Positions 7,158-15,017 of a stretch of 64,000 nucleotides of DNA are shown here, in pieces (the stretch's first letter is position 1; each line of letters opens with the position of its first letter). The stretch covers positions 124,001-188,000 of the forward strand of contig NZ_BSSE01000006.1 in assembly GCF_030268965.1 (NCBI RefSeq). Reading direction: 5' to 3'. The DNA is from Microtetraspora sp. NBRC 16547 (GTDB taxonomy: Bacteria > Actinomycetota > Actinomycetes > Streptosporangiales > Streptosporangiaceae). The translations under genes were made by a program, and so were the position numbers. The notes beneath the pieces were generated by a model. It was not told the origin of the DNA. It made no database searches and saw only the letters and a list, made by a program, of their open reading frames with translations.

Positions 7158-8648
7158 ATGGGACGCGCGTTCACGCGCTCGGCCGCCCTGATCGGCGTCA
7201 CCGGACACATCCTGGACATCGAAGCCGATGCCGGAGCGGGACCGCCGGAACTTCACCTCATCGGCCTTCCGGAACGCTCGGTGTGGCCGGCCCGCGACCG
7301 GATCCGCGCCGCGATCCTCAACAGCGGCATCGCCTGGCCGGACGCTCGGGTCACGCTGAGCGTCTGCCCCGACGCCATGCCGGTCTACGACAGCGCCGCC
7401 GATCTCGCGCTGGCGGTCGCGTTCCTGGCCGCCACCGGGCACGTCCCACCGGAGCGTCTCGCCGGGACGGTGTTCCTCGGTGAGCTGGGGCTGAACGGCG
7501 GGATCCGGCCGGTCCGAGGCGTCCTGCTCGCCATCCGCGCCGCCGCAGCGGCCAGGCTCAACACAGTCGTGGTCCCGGCCTTCTTCACGGAGATCACCGC
7601 CCAGGTCCCCGACGCTGCGGTGATCCCTGCTGCCCGCCTCTCGGATGTGATCGCCTGGCTGAGGGACGGCACAACCCACGGAGATGCCGTCGAGGCGGAA
7701 CCTGTCGTGGTGACGCCTCCTGCGGTGGACCTGGCGGACGTTCCGGGGAACCGCACCGCCCGCCGCGCGCTGGAGGTGTGCGCGGCTGGAGGGCACCACC
7801 TGCTCCTGCGAGGGGAGGGCCCGGGCACCATGCTGGCCGAACGCCTCCCCGGGCTCCTCCCGCTCCTGGACGGCACCGCAGCCCAGGAAGTGGCCGACAT
7901 CTACTCGCTGGCCGGGCGGCATGACAGGATGCCGGGTTCGATGCCGCCGCTGTGCGCGCCGCACCACACCTCCACCCCTGCGGCGATCTTCGGCAGCGTG
8001 GCCGCCAACCGGCCCGGTGCCGTCTCACTCGCACATCGAGGCGTGCTGCATCTCGCAGACGCACCCGAGTTCCCGGGCGTGATCCTGGACGGGCTGTGCC
8101 GCCCGATGGACAGCGGGGAGATCCTCCTGGCAGGGATGGGCCGCAGCGTCCGCTACCCCGCTCGGTTCCTGCTCGTTGTCGACGCGAGTGACTGTCCATG
8201 CGCGGACCGGCGGTCCTGCTCGTGTTCACCTGGGGTGCGTCGCCGCTACCTGGGCCGCCTGACGGCACTGATGCCACGGATCGAGGTCCGCGCCCGGACC
8301 GAGCCCATCGCCCGGCCTGCCCAGCCGGGTGAATCCACCTTGGTGGTGGCGGCGCGGGTGCGAGAAGCGCGGGAACGGGCCGCCGCGCGGCTGGCGGGAA
8401 CGCCATGGCGGACCAACGCCGAGATTCCCGCGCTCGAACTGCGCACCCGCTTCCCGTCGGAGCCGGAGGCCGTCGAGCTGCTCCGCTCCGCCGTACACAC
8501 CGGAGTGCTGACCGATGCGGCGCTGCCCAGGCTGCTGCGCGTGGCATGGACGATCGCCGACCTACGCGGCGTCGACCGCCCGGCCGAGCATGACGCCGCC
8601 GGTGCGCTGGACCTGTGGAAAGGGGCGATTAATGGTGAGGGTCGGTGA
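7158..8648 (+). CDS. ComM/YifB-type Mg-chelatase-fold protein without intact ATPase motifs
   Basis: A 496-residue protein with the three-part plan of ComM/YifB: an N-terminal Lon-S16-like domain (about 1-175, with the ELGLNGGIRPVRGVL segment), a central AAA+ chelatase-like domain (about 190-390) and a C-terminal helical domain. In active homologues the P-loop reads GPPG(S/A)GKT. Here residues ~218-225 read GEGPGTML, with no lysine. Walker B is HLADAPEF instead of the usual FLDELPEF. Of the usual PCPCG cysteine block, CPC and CSC survive. ATP hydrolysis is therefore unlikely; a structural or regulatory role is inferred. ComM normally is a hexameric branch-migration helicase for incoming DNA. 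The next gene starts inside its last codons. Confidence 0.85.
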   Translation: MGRAFTRSAALIGVTGHILDIEADAGAGPPELHLIGLPERSVWPARDRIRAAILNSGIAWPDARVTLSVCPDAMPVYDSAADLALAVAFLAATGHVPPERLAGTVFLGELGLNGGIRPVRGVLLAIRAAAAARLNTVVVPAFFTEITAQVPDAAVIPAARLSDVIAWLRDGTTHGDAVEAEPVVVTPPAVDLADVPGNRTARRALEVCAAGGHHLLLRGEGPGTMLAERLPGLLPLLDGTAAQEVADIYSLAGRHDRMPGSMPPLCAPHHTSTPAAIFGSVAANRPGAVSLAHRGVLHLADAPEFPGVILDGLCRPMDSGEILLAGMGRSVRYPARFLLVVDASDCPCADRRSCSCSPGVRRRYLGRLTALMPRIEVRARTEPIARPAQPGESTLVVAARVREARERAAARLAGTPWRTNAEIPALELRTRFPSEPEAVELLRSAVHTGVLTDAALPRLLRVAWTIADLRGVDRPAEHDAAGALDLWKGAINGEGR

Positions 8649-8937
8649 CCGCGTGCTGGTCCGGCCGATCTTCCGCATCCCGGTACGCCCGTGGTGGGCC
8701 GAGTCCTATCAGTCGCCCTTCTACTACCCGGGCACCGTCGCCGAGATCGTCGGTGACGGGCGTGTCCGGGTGAAGCTCGACGAACCACAGCACCCGGCTC
8801 CGTGGGAGAGCCCGCTTCAGATCTTCCACGCCGCCGAGGTCCACCGGTACGGCTGCCGCTGCGCCGAATGCGGCACGCCCGGCCGTGACATCTACCGGTT
8901 CCTCGCCGATCAGGCGCAACTCGCCCAAGACAAGTGA
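8632..8937 (+). CDS. Small SH3-like hypothetical protein with CxCxxC
   Basis: A 101-residue protein whose ATG at 8632 overlaps the end of the ComM-like gene by 17 nt, with AAAGGGG upstream inside that gene. Its start (VRVGDRVLVRP, then PGTVAEIVGDGRVRVKLD) is typical of a small beta-barrel of the SH3/Tudor/KOW kind. A CRCAEC motif follows near residue 80 and could bind zinc. The overlap implies translational coupling to the ComM-like protein, so the two products may act together. No named family is assigned. Confidence 0.65.
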   Translation: MVRVGDRVLVRPIFRIPVRPWWAESYQSPFYYPGTVAEIVGDGRVRVKLDEPQHPAPWESPLQIFHAAEVHRYGCRCAECGTPGRDIYRFLADQAQLAQDK

Positions 8938-8966
8938 TCCCGACATCGCGAAAAGGAGGCTTCGCC

Positions 8967-9530
8967 GTGGAGGCTGCCGACATCGACAATCTCGTGACTC
9001 AGGTCGCCGAGCACCTGGACGGGTTCAGGCCGCTGATCCGGCCCGGCCATCCCGCCTACCTGATCGGCCCGGACGAGACCCGGCTCGTCGTCTACCCGCT
9101 ATGGAGACAGGCGGGACGAGTCATCGTGCTCGGGGTTTACCCGGACGGGAGTGGCGGCCTGTTCCCGGACCTGCGACGGCATCAGGTCACCGTGACATCG
9201 AGTCGAGGCGCCGAGTACGTTGCCAGAAAGATCGCCCGTCGGCTGCTCCCCGGCTACTTGCGGGATCTGGCCGCCTGCCGGGAACGGCTACGCGGCCGGA
9301 CGACCGAGAACGCCGCACGGGATGATCTCGTCGAGACCCTGCGAACCCTGCTCCCCGGGGCGACGGTCAACGAGAAGCAGCGGGAGACCGTTGTGCGATG
9401 GCGGCTCGGCGCGGCTTCCGGATCGTTCGCGGTGTACGGCGAGGGCGCCAGCACCTCGATCGAGGTCCGGATGGCCGATCGCGAGCTGACCGAACGCGTC
9501 GCCTACGCCATCCACGAGCGTTTCTCCTGA
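8967..9530 (+). CDS. Hypothetical protein, first of a tandem paralogue pair
   Basis: The GTG at 8967 has a textbook AAAAGGAGG at 8951-8959, so the longer frame from 8934 is not used. The 187-residue protein is homologous to the gene at 9735. Both share an opening LDGF, a PxYLxxPD strand, VVY/VVH-x-x-W, a conserved RHxxTV strand, an ARxIARRLLP/ADIRRRLLP helix and a final strand-helix domain. There is no signal peptide and no membrane span. The pair has no recognised family. It follows the ComM-like gene by only 30 bp beyond the 8632 gene, which suggests one transcription unit. Confidence 0.7.
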   Translation: MEAADIDNLVTQVAEHLDGFRPLIRPGHPAYLIGPDETRLVVYPLWRQAGRVIVLGVYPDGSGGLFPDLRRHQVTVTSSRGAEYVARKIARRLLPGYLRDLAACRERLRGRTTENAARDDLVETLRTLLPGATVNEKQRETVVRWRLGAASGSFAVYGEGASTSIEVRMADRELTERVAYAIHERFS

Positions 9531-9562
9531 CCGCCGGAAACATGGAGCAGATGCCACCCTTC

Positions 9563-9590
9563 GCCTCGTTGGCGAGGGGTTTTCGCTTTT
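9563..9590 (+). terminator. Hairpin with T-rich tail after the 8967 gene
   Basis: A 5-bp stem (9564-9568 with 9573-9577) is followed by GGGGTTTTCGCTTTT, the only terminator of this cluster with real T-runs. A second, longer hairpin follows at 9600. Confidence 0.6.
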
Positions 9591-9599
9591 CAGGACCTT

Positions 9600-9627
9600 C
9601 CCGGCCCCGCGCACTCGCCGGGCCGGG
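9600..9627 (+). terminator. GC-rich hairpin upstream of the 9735 gene
   Basis: Perfect 8-nt arms (9600-9607 and 9620-9627) around a 12-nt loop, about 100 bp before the second paralogue. It probably reinforces the terminator at 9563. Confidence 0.55.
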
Positions 9628-9734
9628 GAGCTGCACGCCGCGCGGTTGCTCAACGCGGGAACGGGGTCGCCTCCCTTCCTGGCTGCGCGGCGGCTCTTTT
9701 CCACGGACACCCATTCGAAGAAAGGACGTGCGCG

Positions 9735-10286
9735 GTGAACAGGCAGGAGATGGAGGAGTTCGCTATCAAACTCGCGCCCGTGCTGGACGGTTTCACCGCC
9801 GAGATCGCCGACGATCGGCCGGTGTATCTGGTTCGTCCAGACGGCGCATGCCTGGTCGTCCACCGGGTGTGGAAGCGCCCGGAACATGTGAAGATCATCG
9901 CGGGTTATCTGGGCGGAGACGCCGGATACGGCCTGCCCCGCCACGAGATCACCGTTGCCGTCGCGCGTGGCCCGGAGCGGATCGCCGCGGACATCAGGCG
10001 GCGACTGCTCCCTGCCTACGAACGAGACCTCGCCATCGTCCGGGAACGCATGACCAAGACCGCCGTAGAGGACGCTCAGCGCGCCCGGTTCCTCGGCCGA
10101 CTGCGCCGCCTCATCCCTACTGGGGATGTCGTGGAGGAGGGACGGCGACTGGTCGCCCGATGGCATGTCGGGACCGCCGGGTGCGTGCTGACCGCATCGG
10201 GGGAGGCGTCCACCTGCCGCATCGAGATCGACGGAGCTGACCACGATCTCGTCGCACGCATGGCCCGCGCCCTCACTTCCGAGTGA
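9735..10286 (+). CDS. Hypothetical protein, second of a tandem paralogue pair
   Basis: A 183-residue protein from GTG 9735, with an AAAGGA box 8 nt upstream. It aligns along its whole length with the protein at 8967: VLDGF, DRPVYLVRPDGACLVVHRVW, a LPRHEITV strand, an AADIRRRLLPAYERDLA helix and the C-terminal domain. Divergence is substantial, so the duplication is old. It has its own hairpins upstream and downstream and is probably expressed separately. The function is unknown; a paired or heteromeric function with the other copy is an inference. Confidence 0.7.
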   Translation: MNRQEMEEFAIKLAPVLDGFTAEIADDRPVYLVRPDGACLVVHRVWKRPEHVKIIAGYLGGDAGYGLPRHEITVAVARGPERIAADIRRRLLPAYERDLAIVRERMTKTAVEDAQRARFLGRLRRLIPTGDVVEEGRRLVARWHVGTAGCVLTASGEASTCRIEIDGADHDLVARMARALTSE

Positions 10287-10474
10287 TGACCCAGAGGGGC
10301 ACCGATCAGAGTTTCTGTTCAGCACGAAGCTCCTGAGGCCGTTCACAGGCGCGCCTCCGGTCGGGGAGCCCGCCCGCATCCATGCGTTCCACGTGCGCAG
10401 TCCGAGCGCCGTGCTGCATCTGCCCCTCGGCCATGGAGCTATCCCTGCCAGCTAACCCTCACGCACCCCCTTAG

Positions 10475-10495
10475 GCACCGGCCCCCGGCCGGTGC
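10475..10495 (+). terminator. Perfect 9-bp hairpin before the DUF932 gene
   Basis: Arms 10475-10483 and 10487-10495 around a CCC loop, followed by TTCTCCATTT, 31 nt before the DUF932 start. The 239-bp space between the 9735 gene and DUF932 holds nothing else recognisable. Confidence 0.65.
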
Positions 10496-10525
10496 TTCTC
10501 CATTTCGACTGATACGGAGGAGAAC

Positions 10526-11551
10526 ATGTCCAGGGAGTCTCTGGAGTGGCTGAACGCCAACACCCTGATCGGCTTCACCGGCAAGCGCGGAACCGCCTGG
10601 CACTACCGCGCCAGCATGCAGGGCGAGGAGCCGAACCACTACGTGGGCCCGATCCCGGTCGACGACGTCAAGCGGCGGCTGTTCGGCTGGCAGGCCCTCT
10701 CGCGACCGATCTACGTGGAGGATCCGCGTGGCGGGCTCGCCCAGGTACCCGACCGGCAGGCGATCCTGCGCAGCGACAACGGGCACGTCATGGGGATTTT
10801 CTCCGACGGCTACGAGCCACATCCCTACGTCGAGTGGTTGATCAACAACGTCTCCCGGCTGCTGGACGCCGATCTGTCGATCGGATCGGCCGGTCTGCTC
10901 AAGGGCGGGGCGGTCGCCTGGGTGTCGGTCGAGGTGCCCGACAACATCGTGACGCCGGAAGGTGTCGAGTTCCGGCCGCATCTTTTCGCGGCGACGTCGT
11001 TCGATGGCTCGTTGGCCACGACGTTCAAGCGGGCGGTGACCAACATCGTGTGCGACAACACCATGGCCGCCGGGCTCGCCGAACGCGGCCAGCAGGTCAA
11101 GATCAAGCACTCCCGGCACTCGAAGCTCAGGCTTGCCGAGGCCCGCGACGCGCTGAACATCGTCTACGCCCTGGCCGACGAGTTCTCGGCGGCGGTCCGC
11201 GACCTGTGCCGGGTGGAGGTCACCGGCCGGCAATGGCTGAAGTTTCTGGACGCCCACACGCCGATGCCAGATCAGCGAGGCCGCAGCCGCACCATGGCCG
11301 AGAACAAGCGCGACACCCTGACCAAACTCTGGAACCACGATCTGCGAGTGGCGCCATGGAGGGGCACGGCTTGGGGCGTGGTCCAGGCGATCAATACCTT
11401 CACCCATCACGAGCAGAACATCCGCGGTGCCGTACGAGCCGAACGCAACATGCTCCGCGCGGTGACCGGCGGCATCGACGAGCTCGATCAGGGCACCCTG
11501 CGCACCCTGTCCACGGTGCTGGATCGCCCACTCACCGCCGTCGCCGCCTGA
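10526..11551 (+). CDS. DUF932 (phage/plasmid-like) protein
   Basis: A 341-residue protein from ATG 10526, with GGAGGA 6 nt upstream. It has the usual pattern of the DUF932 family: an N-terminal WHYRA segment, the GYEPHPYVEWL motif, FRPHLFAATSFDGSLATTFKRAVTNIVCDNT in the centre (quoted in part: FKRAVTNIVCDNT), and helices ending the protein. The family is found on phages, plasmids and integrative elements, and its function is unknown. It is the largest gene of the left cluster and a good marker of mobile origin. A palindromic terminator follows 20 nt after its stop. Confidence 0.88.
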   Translation: MSRESLEWLNANTLIGFTGKRGTAWHYRASMQGEEPNHYVGPIPVDDVKRRLFGWQALSRPIYVEDPRGGLAQVPDRQAILRSDNGHVMGIFSDGYEPHPYVEWLINNVSRLLDADLSIGSAGLLKGGAVAWVSVEVPDNIVTPEGVEFRPHLFAATSFDGSLATTFKRAVTNIVCDNTMAAGLAERGQQVKIKHSRHSKLRLAEARDALNIVYALADEFSAAVRDLCRVEVTGRQWLKFLDAHTPMPDQRGRSRTMAENKRDTLTKLWNHDLRVAPWRGTAWGVVQAINTFTHHEQNIRGAVRAERNMLRAVTGGIDELDQGTLRTLSTVLDRPLTAVAA

Positions 11552-11571
11552 ACTGAACCCCGCAGCCCACC

Positions 11572-11606
11572 GTACGGCTCCCGGCCACAGCGGGCGGGAG
11601 CCGTAC
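11572..11606 (+). terminator. Perfect 11-bp hairpin after DUF932
   Basis: Arms 11572-11582 and 11596-11606 are exact reverse complements around a 13-nt loop, 20 nt after the stop. It resembles the other hairpins that separate the genes of this cluster; its GTACGGC arm end echoes the 5649 repeat. Confidence 0.75.
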
Positions 11607-11626
11607 CAGCCCGGAGAGAACTGACC

Positions 11627-11764
11627 ATGATCGAAAGGTGTGCCATGTCGCTCCACCCAGGCCGTGCGCAGGTGAAACGAAGCATGCCCCGACCGCGAGA
11701 GTGGCGTCCGAGGAAGAAGACCGAGCGGAGATCTCCCCGCCGGATTCGGGCTCTTCGAAGTTAA
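11627..11764 (+). CDS. Very short basic ORF running into an IS end, probably a truncated gene
   Basis: ATG 11627 has GGAGAG 8 nt upstream and codes for only 45 residues, rich in Arg and Lys in the second half (PRPREWRPRKK). The reading frame ends inside what appears to be the terminal sequence of the ISL3 remnant, at 11748-11764 (GGGCTCTTCGAAG then TTAA). The ORF is therefore best read as the start of a cluster gene cut off by the insertion. No family can be named. Confidence 0.35.
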   Translation: MIERCAMSLHPGRAQVKRSMPRPREWRPRKKTERRSPRRIRALRS

Positions 11765-12313
11765 GCGGAATTGAGGGATCCACGGCTCTTGCGAGCGGTG
11801 GCGCAGCGGGTGCGTAACCGCTGGTTCTCGGGGTTGCGGAAGCCGTACGCGTCCCGCCCGATCGTCTTGATCACCCGGTTGGTGCCCTCGGGGCCTGCGT
11901 TGGTGATCCCGGTGCGGATGAACGCGCAGATCTCCGGCCACCAGGTCTGCACCGTCGTGGCCAGCCGCTCCAGTTCGGGCAGGCCCGAGGCGGCGCACCG
12001 GTCGTAGAACCGAAGCCGGTTGCGTAGTTCCCACTCCCGGTTGCCCTCGCGCCCCCGCCGGCTGCGGACCTGCACCGTCACCCGGCGGCGCACCTCGGTC
12101 ACCGTGGCGTTGGCCAGCTGCACCAGATGGAAGTGATCGACCACCAGCACCGCGTGCGGCAGCGCGGCCCGCACCGCCGCTTTGAAGATCGTGCACATGT
12201 CGATAGCGACGTAGGTCACCTGGTCTTTCCACACCGCACCGAGCGTCCAGCCAGTCGACCACCGTCCGGGAGGTGCGGCCCTCGACCTGACCGAGCAGGC
12301 CCTGTCCTGGTGG
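11761..12313 (-). pseudogene. ISL3-family transposase remnant
   Basis: The minus-strand frame from 12234 to 11761 carries the C-terminal part of an ISL3 transposase, with the DDE-type segments VAIDMCTIFKAAV, VVDHFHLVQLAN and the C-terminal GTNRVIKTIGRDAYGFRN block. Just upstream, the codons for PGQGLLGQVEGRT and VVDWLDA continue in a different frame, so there is a frameshift near 12240. An in-frame TAG at 12314-12316 precedes that segment, and the N-terminal zinc-finger/HTH half is gone. One terminal repeat (GGGCTCTTCGAAG at 11748) is visible; no partner was found on the other side. The element is non-functional. Confidence 0.85.
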
Positions 12314-12369
12314 CTATCTTCGGCCGCTCATAGAAGGGCGACGGAGAAGAGTGTGCGCCCTGCTACCAC

Positions 12370-14145
12370 TCACGGCTTCAGCTTAAGCCTCTTCCTTGAC
12401 GCGCCCGGGAACACGACGACCAGGTGCTCCTCTCCTGCATCGTTGACCCGCACGTAGACACGGAGCCGGTAGCGGCCCTTCCCCGTGATCGCCAGGTTCG
12501 GCATCGGGGCACCCGCGCCCACGTCTCCGCCCTCGCCCATCTCCGGCACGGTGAGCTGGCCGCTGCGGCTGACGATCGACACCTCGTTGACCTGCTCCCA
12601 CCCAGCCGTCCGCTGTGGCGGCGGGGTGCGGAAGGCCTTCACTGTAAGGCACAGATCAACGACGTCTTCGAAATGCCCGATGAGCACCGCGCCGCTGGCC
12701 ACCCCGATGAGGGTGCTGTCGTCGTAGACCTTGTCCATCGCCTGCTCCGCCGCCTCGTCGGCTGCTTCGTCTTCGGGGTCGTGGACCAGATAGCCGGGAT
12801 CGCCGTCGGCGAACAGGAAGTATTTGGCCGTGGCCTGGACGACACCCTTCGTCCGGGGCCACGGGTCGCGGCACTTCGCGTTCTCCTCGGCGATGTAGGC
12901 GGCGTTCGCCGCCTCCGTCTCCGTGGTCGACCGCAGCAGCTCGGGACGGGTTGCGCCGACGATCTCCGGGCAGACGTAGACGAGGTCCCACGGGTCCGCG
13001 CCCCAGGCGGGCCGCGCGCTCCCGGCCCGCGTCAGAATCGCCTCCTGCTCGTCGCGGTCCTTTGTACGGCACAGCGCCCGCCCATACGCGAGGATCTCCT
13101 GGTCCGACAGGCTGTCCGGGAACATGGGCGGGACTCCGCCCTCTGTGCTCCGCGCTCGGCACAGGAACGCGGCGTGGCGTTCCGCAGGTTTCAGGTCGCC
13201 GAAGCTGGGCCCGTCATAGCAGTCCATCGACCAGCCGGTGTAGGTGAGGTGCGGGGTCTGCTCCGGGTGGATCAGTGCGGTGATCGGCAGTACGGCCACG
13301 GCCGCCACCGCGACGCGGATCATGCGCCGCCGCGCGGGCGGAAGGTCCGCCGGGTGCCCCTCGGCGGGCAGTTCACGGGCGGTCGCCGCGATCCACACGG
13401 TGCTGACGAGCCCCACCGCGTCCATCATGACCAGCATCGCCAGATGGCCGCTGGAGATCCTTCCGAAGAGAACGTTGAGCGGGATCACCAGCGCGTAGAC
13501 GCCCACCGACAACCACCCGGCGGCCTGCGTGCCGCGGCTCCACCGGCCGTCGCGCCGCTGCCCGACGACCGTGATGATGGTCGCCGCCAATCCGCCCAGT
13601 ATCAAGCCCAGTTCGACGATGCCGCCCGATCCAAGCTCTGGGAGGTCGAGTTCGTCGAGCAGTTCGTTGGCCATCCCGACCAGCTCGACCGCGAACATCG
13701 CTCCGGCCGCCGCGCGCAGCATGCGGGACCGCCAGCGGATAACGAGCAGGTATAGGACGTCGATCGCGGTCCACAGCGCGAGCTGGAATGCCGCATCGAC
13801 CGCGTCGGGGAGCAGCGCGATCGGATACCACGGCACGAGGGTGTACACCACCGCCAGATACAGCAGTCGGCGCAGCGCCTTCGCCCGGCGGTCCAGCGGT
13901 CCCGGCGCGGGGGCACGCAGGATCAGCCACAGGAGCGCGGCCTTCACCAGGGCGGCCACGAGCAGCGCCACAGCCGTTGGGGTGTCAAACCCGTCGCGCG
14001 CGTAGAACTCCGCATAGGCCGGCGGCGACCATTCGACGGCCACCCAGAGCCAGGCGTCGCCGATCACCAGGCCCGCGACCGCCGCCGCAAGAACCAGACC
14101 TACTAATCCAATCCTGATAATCCGCCAGGAACTATCCGAAAGCAC
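12370..14145 (-). CDS. Large multi-pass membrane protein with C-terminal soluble domain
   Basis: A 591-residue protein. The first ~290 residues contain about seven to eight hydrophobic segments, starting with IGLVGLVLAAAVAGLVIG and ending with VAVAAVAVLPITALI. A ~300-residue polar domain follows, with scattered cysteines (MDCY, LCRA, ALCR, YVCPE, KCRD, DLCL) suggesting an exported, disulfide-bonded face. The last segment (EVSIVSRSGQLTVPE to LRVYVRVND) looks like a beta-sandwich. No named family. It is convergent with the ISL3 remnant, which begins about 57 bp beyond its stop. It may be cargo of the element; a role at the cell envelope is an inference. Confidence 0.7.
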   Translation of the reverse strand: MLSDSSWRIIRIGLVGLVLAAAVAGLVIGDAWLWVAVEWSPPAYAEFYARDGFDTPTAVALLVAALVKAALLWLILRAPAPGPLDRRAKALRRLLYLAVVYTLVPWYPIALLPDAVDAAFQLALWTAIDVLYLLVIRWRSRMLRAAAGAMFAVELVGMANELLDELDLPELGSGGIVELGLILGGLAATIITVVGQRRDGRWSRGTQAAGWLSVGVYALVIPLNVLFGRISSGHLAMLVMMDAVGLVSTVWIAATARELPAEGHPADLPPARRRMIRVAVAAVAVLPITALIHPEQTPHLTYTGWSMDCYDGPSFGDLKPAERHAAFLCRARSTEGGVPPMFPDSLSDQEILAYGRALCRTKDRDEQEAILTRAGSARPAWGADPWDLVYVCPEIVGATRPELLRSTTETEAANAAYIAEENAKCRDPWPRTKGVVQATAKYFLFADGDPGYLVHDPEDEAADEAAEQAMDKVYDDSTLIGVASGAVLIGHFEDVVDLCLTVKAFRTPPPQRTAGWEQVNEVSIVSRSGQLTVPEMGEGGDVGAGAPMPNLAITGKGRYRLRVYVRVNDAGEEHLVVVFPGASRKRLKLKP

Positions 14146-14359
14146 GGGACGCGATCTTAGTGCGGCACCGCCGTACAGGCGGACACGGCGGAACGAGCGG
14201 TCCCGTCCCGCCGATCAGACTCCATGGTCTTCGACGCGATGCGGTTTCGATGATGGTGAGGCGCTGGGTGTCCAGGGTGTTGCAGGCTACGTAGTCGGGG
14301 AGGGAGTGGTCCCAGGAGGGATGGACGCTGGGGATTCCAATGGGTCGCCAGGAATATGG

Positions 14360-14959
14360 ATGGCTCAGTTGTCGGTGTCGAGCGATGCTGTACCGGTGTC
14401 GTCGTTGCTGACCGCGGTGAAATATGAGCGGACGACTGCCCTATTGCGAGGCAGACGCATCCGAAAAGTCGTCTACTACCCACTGACAGACGGGGAGGAC
14501 GGCCGCGATGTCGAGGACTGGGACTTCGGACCCTGGCACCAGCCGACCATGGGCGTCGAGCTGTTCACCGACGATGGCGCTTGCTTTTCGGCTGTATGGG
14601 GAAGCAGCTTCGAGCACTACGGGCTTGAGCTCTTCCCTGAGCCGATGACCGCTCACCTGCGGCGAATCGGAGAGCCGTGCGGGTCGGCTCCCATCGAAGT
14701 GACCAATCACCCGCGCTGGTCGAGTCTGGTAGGTAGGAAACTAACGCGTGTTGAGATTGTCTGGTCCGAAGATGGCGAAGGCGGCATTCGACTGCCGCTC
14801 GCGATCCGGCTGTGCTCGCGGGAGAGGACAGTGTGGATCGCCGCCGGCCGACCGGCGGACTGGCCGCCAGGCGAGGTCTACTACCTCGCTACCGATGATG
14901 TCATGGTCGTCTTCACCGCCGAGTTTACGGCCAAGCTGGGCATTCCCGTTATCCGCTAA
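14360..14959 (+). CDS. Hypothetical protein, 199 aa
   Basis: ATG 14360 has AGGA at a 6-nt spacing. The in-frame ATG at 14321 sits directly against an AGGAGGG box and would add 13 residues; it is possible but less usual. The protein is soluble and rich in Trp and acidic residues (DWDFGPWHQPTMGVELFTDDGACFSAVW in part), with strand-rich segments ending in GEVYYLATDDVMVVF. It resembles the general style of small SMI1/immunity-like or DUF proteins of Streptomyces relatives, but no family is identified. It is transcribed divergently from the 12370 membrane protein. Confidence 0.6.
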   Translation: MAQLSVSSDAVPVSSLLTAVKYERTTALLRGRRIRKVVYYPLTDGEDGRDVEDWDFGPWHQPTMGVELFTDDGACFSAVWGSSFEHYGLELFPEPMTAHLRRIGEPCGSAPIEVTNHPRWSSLVGRKLTRVEIVWSEDGEGGIRLPLAIRLCSRERTVWIAAGRPADWPPGEVYYLATDDVMVVFTAEFTAKLGIPVIR

Positions 14960-15017
14960 CTGGTTCGGCCGAGCGCAATCACGCCACGCTTGAGCGGCCC
15001 GTCTTTAGCATGGATTC

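Noticed and set aside
6129-7967. A 612-codon minus-strand open frame opposite DUF4192 and the ComM-like gene
   Set aside because: Low-complexity His/Arg/Gly-rich translation typical of the strand opposite GC-rich genes; both plus-strand genes have clear families.
10439-12262. A 607-codon minus-strand open frame opposite DUF932
   Set aside because: Arg/Gly/Asp-rich translation without domains, no ribosome-binding site, and the plus strand carries the recognised DUF932 gene. It is a high-GC antisense shadow.
14157-14305. A coding region on the minus strand between the 12370 and 14360 genes
   Set aside because: One frame reads plausibly (WDHSLPDYVACNTLDTQRLT) but it has no start and overlaps the 14360 gene leader. 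It is at most a gene fragment.
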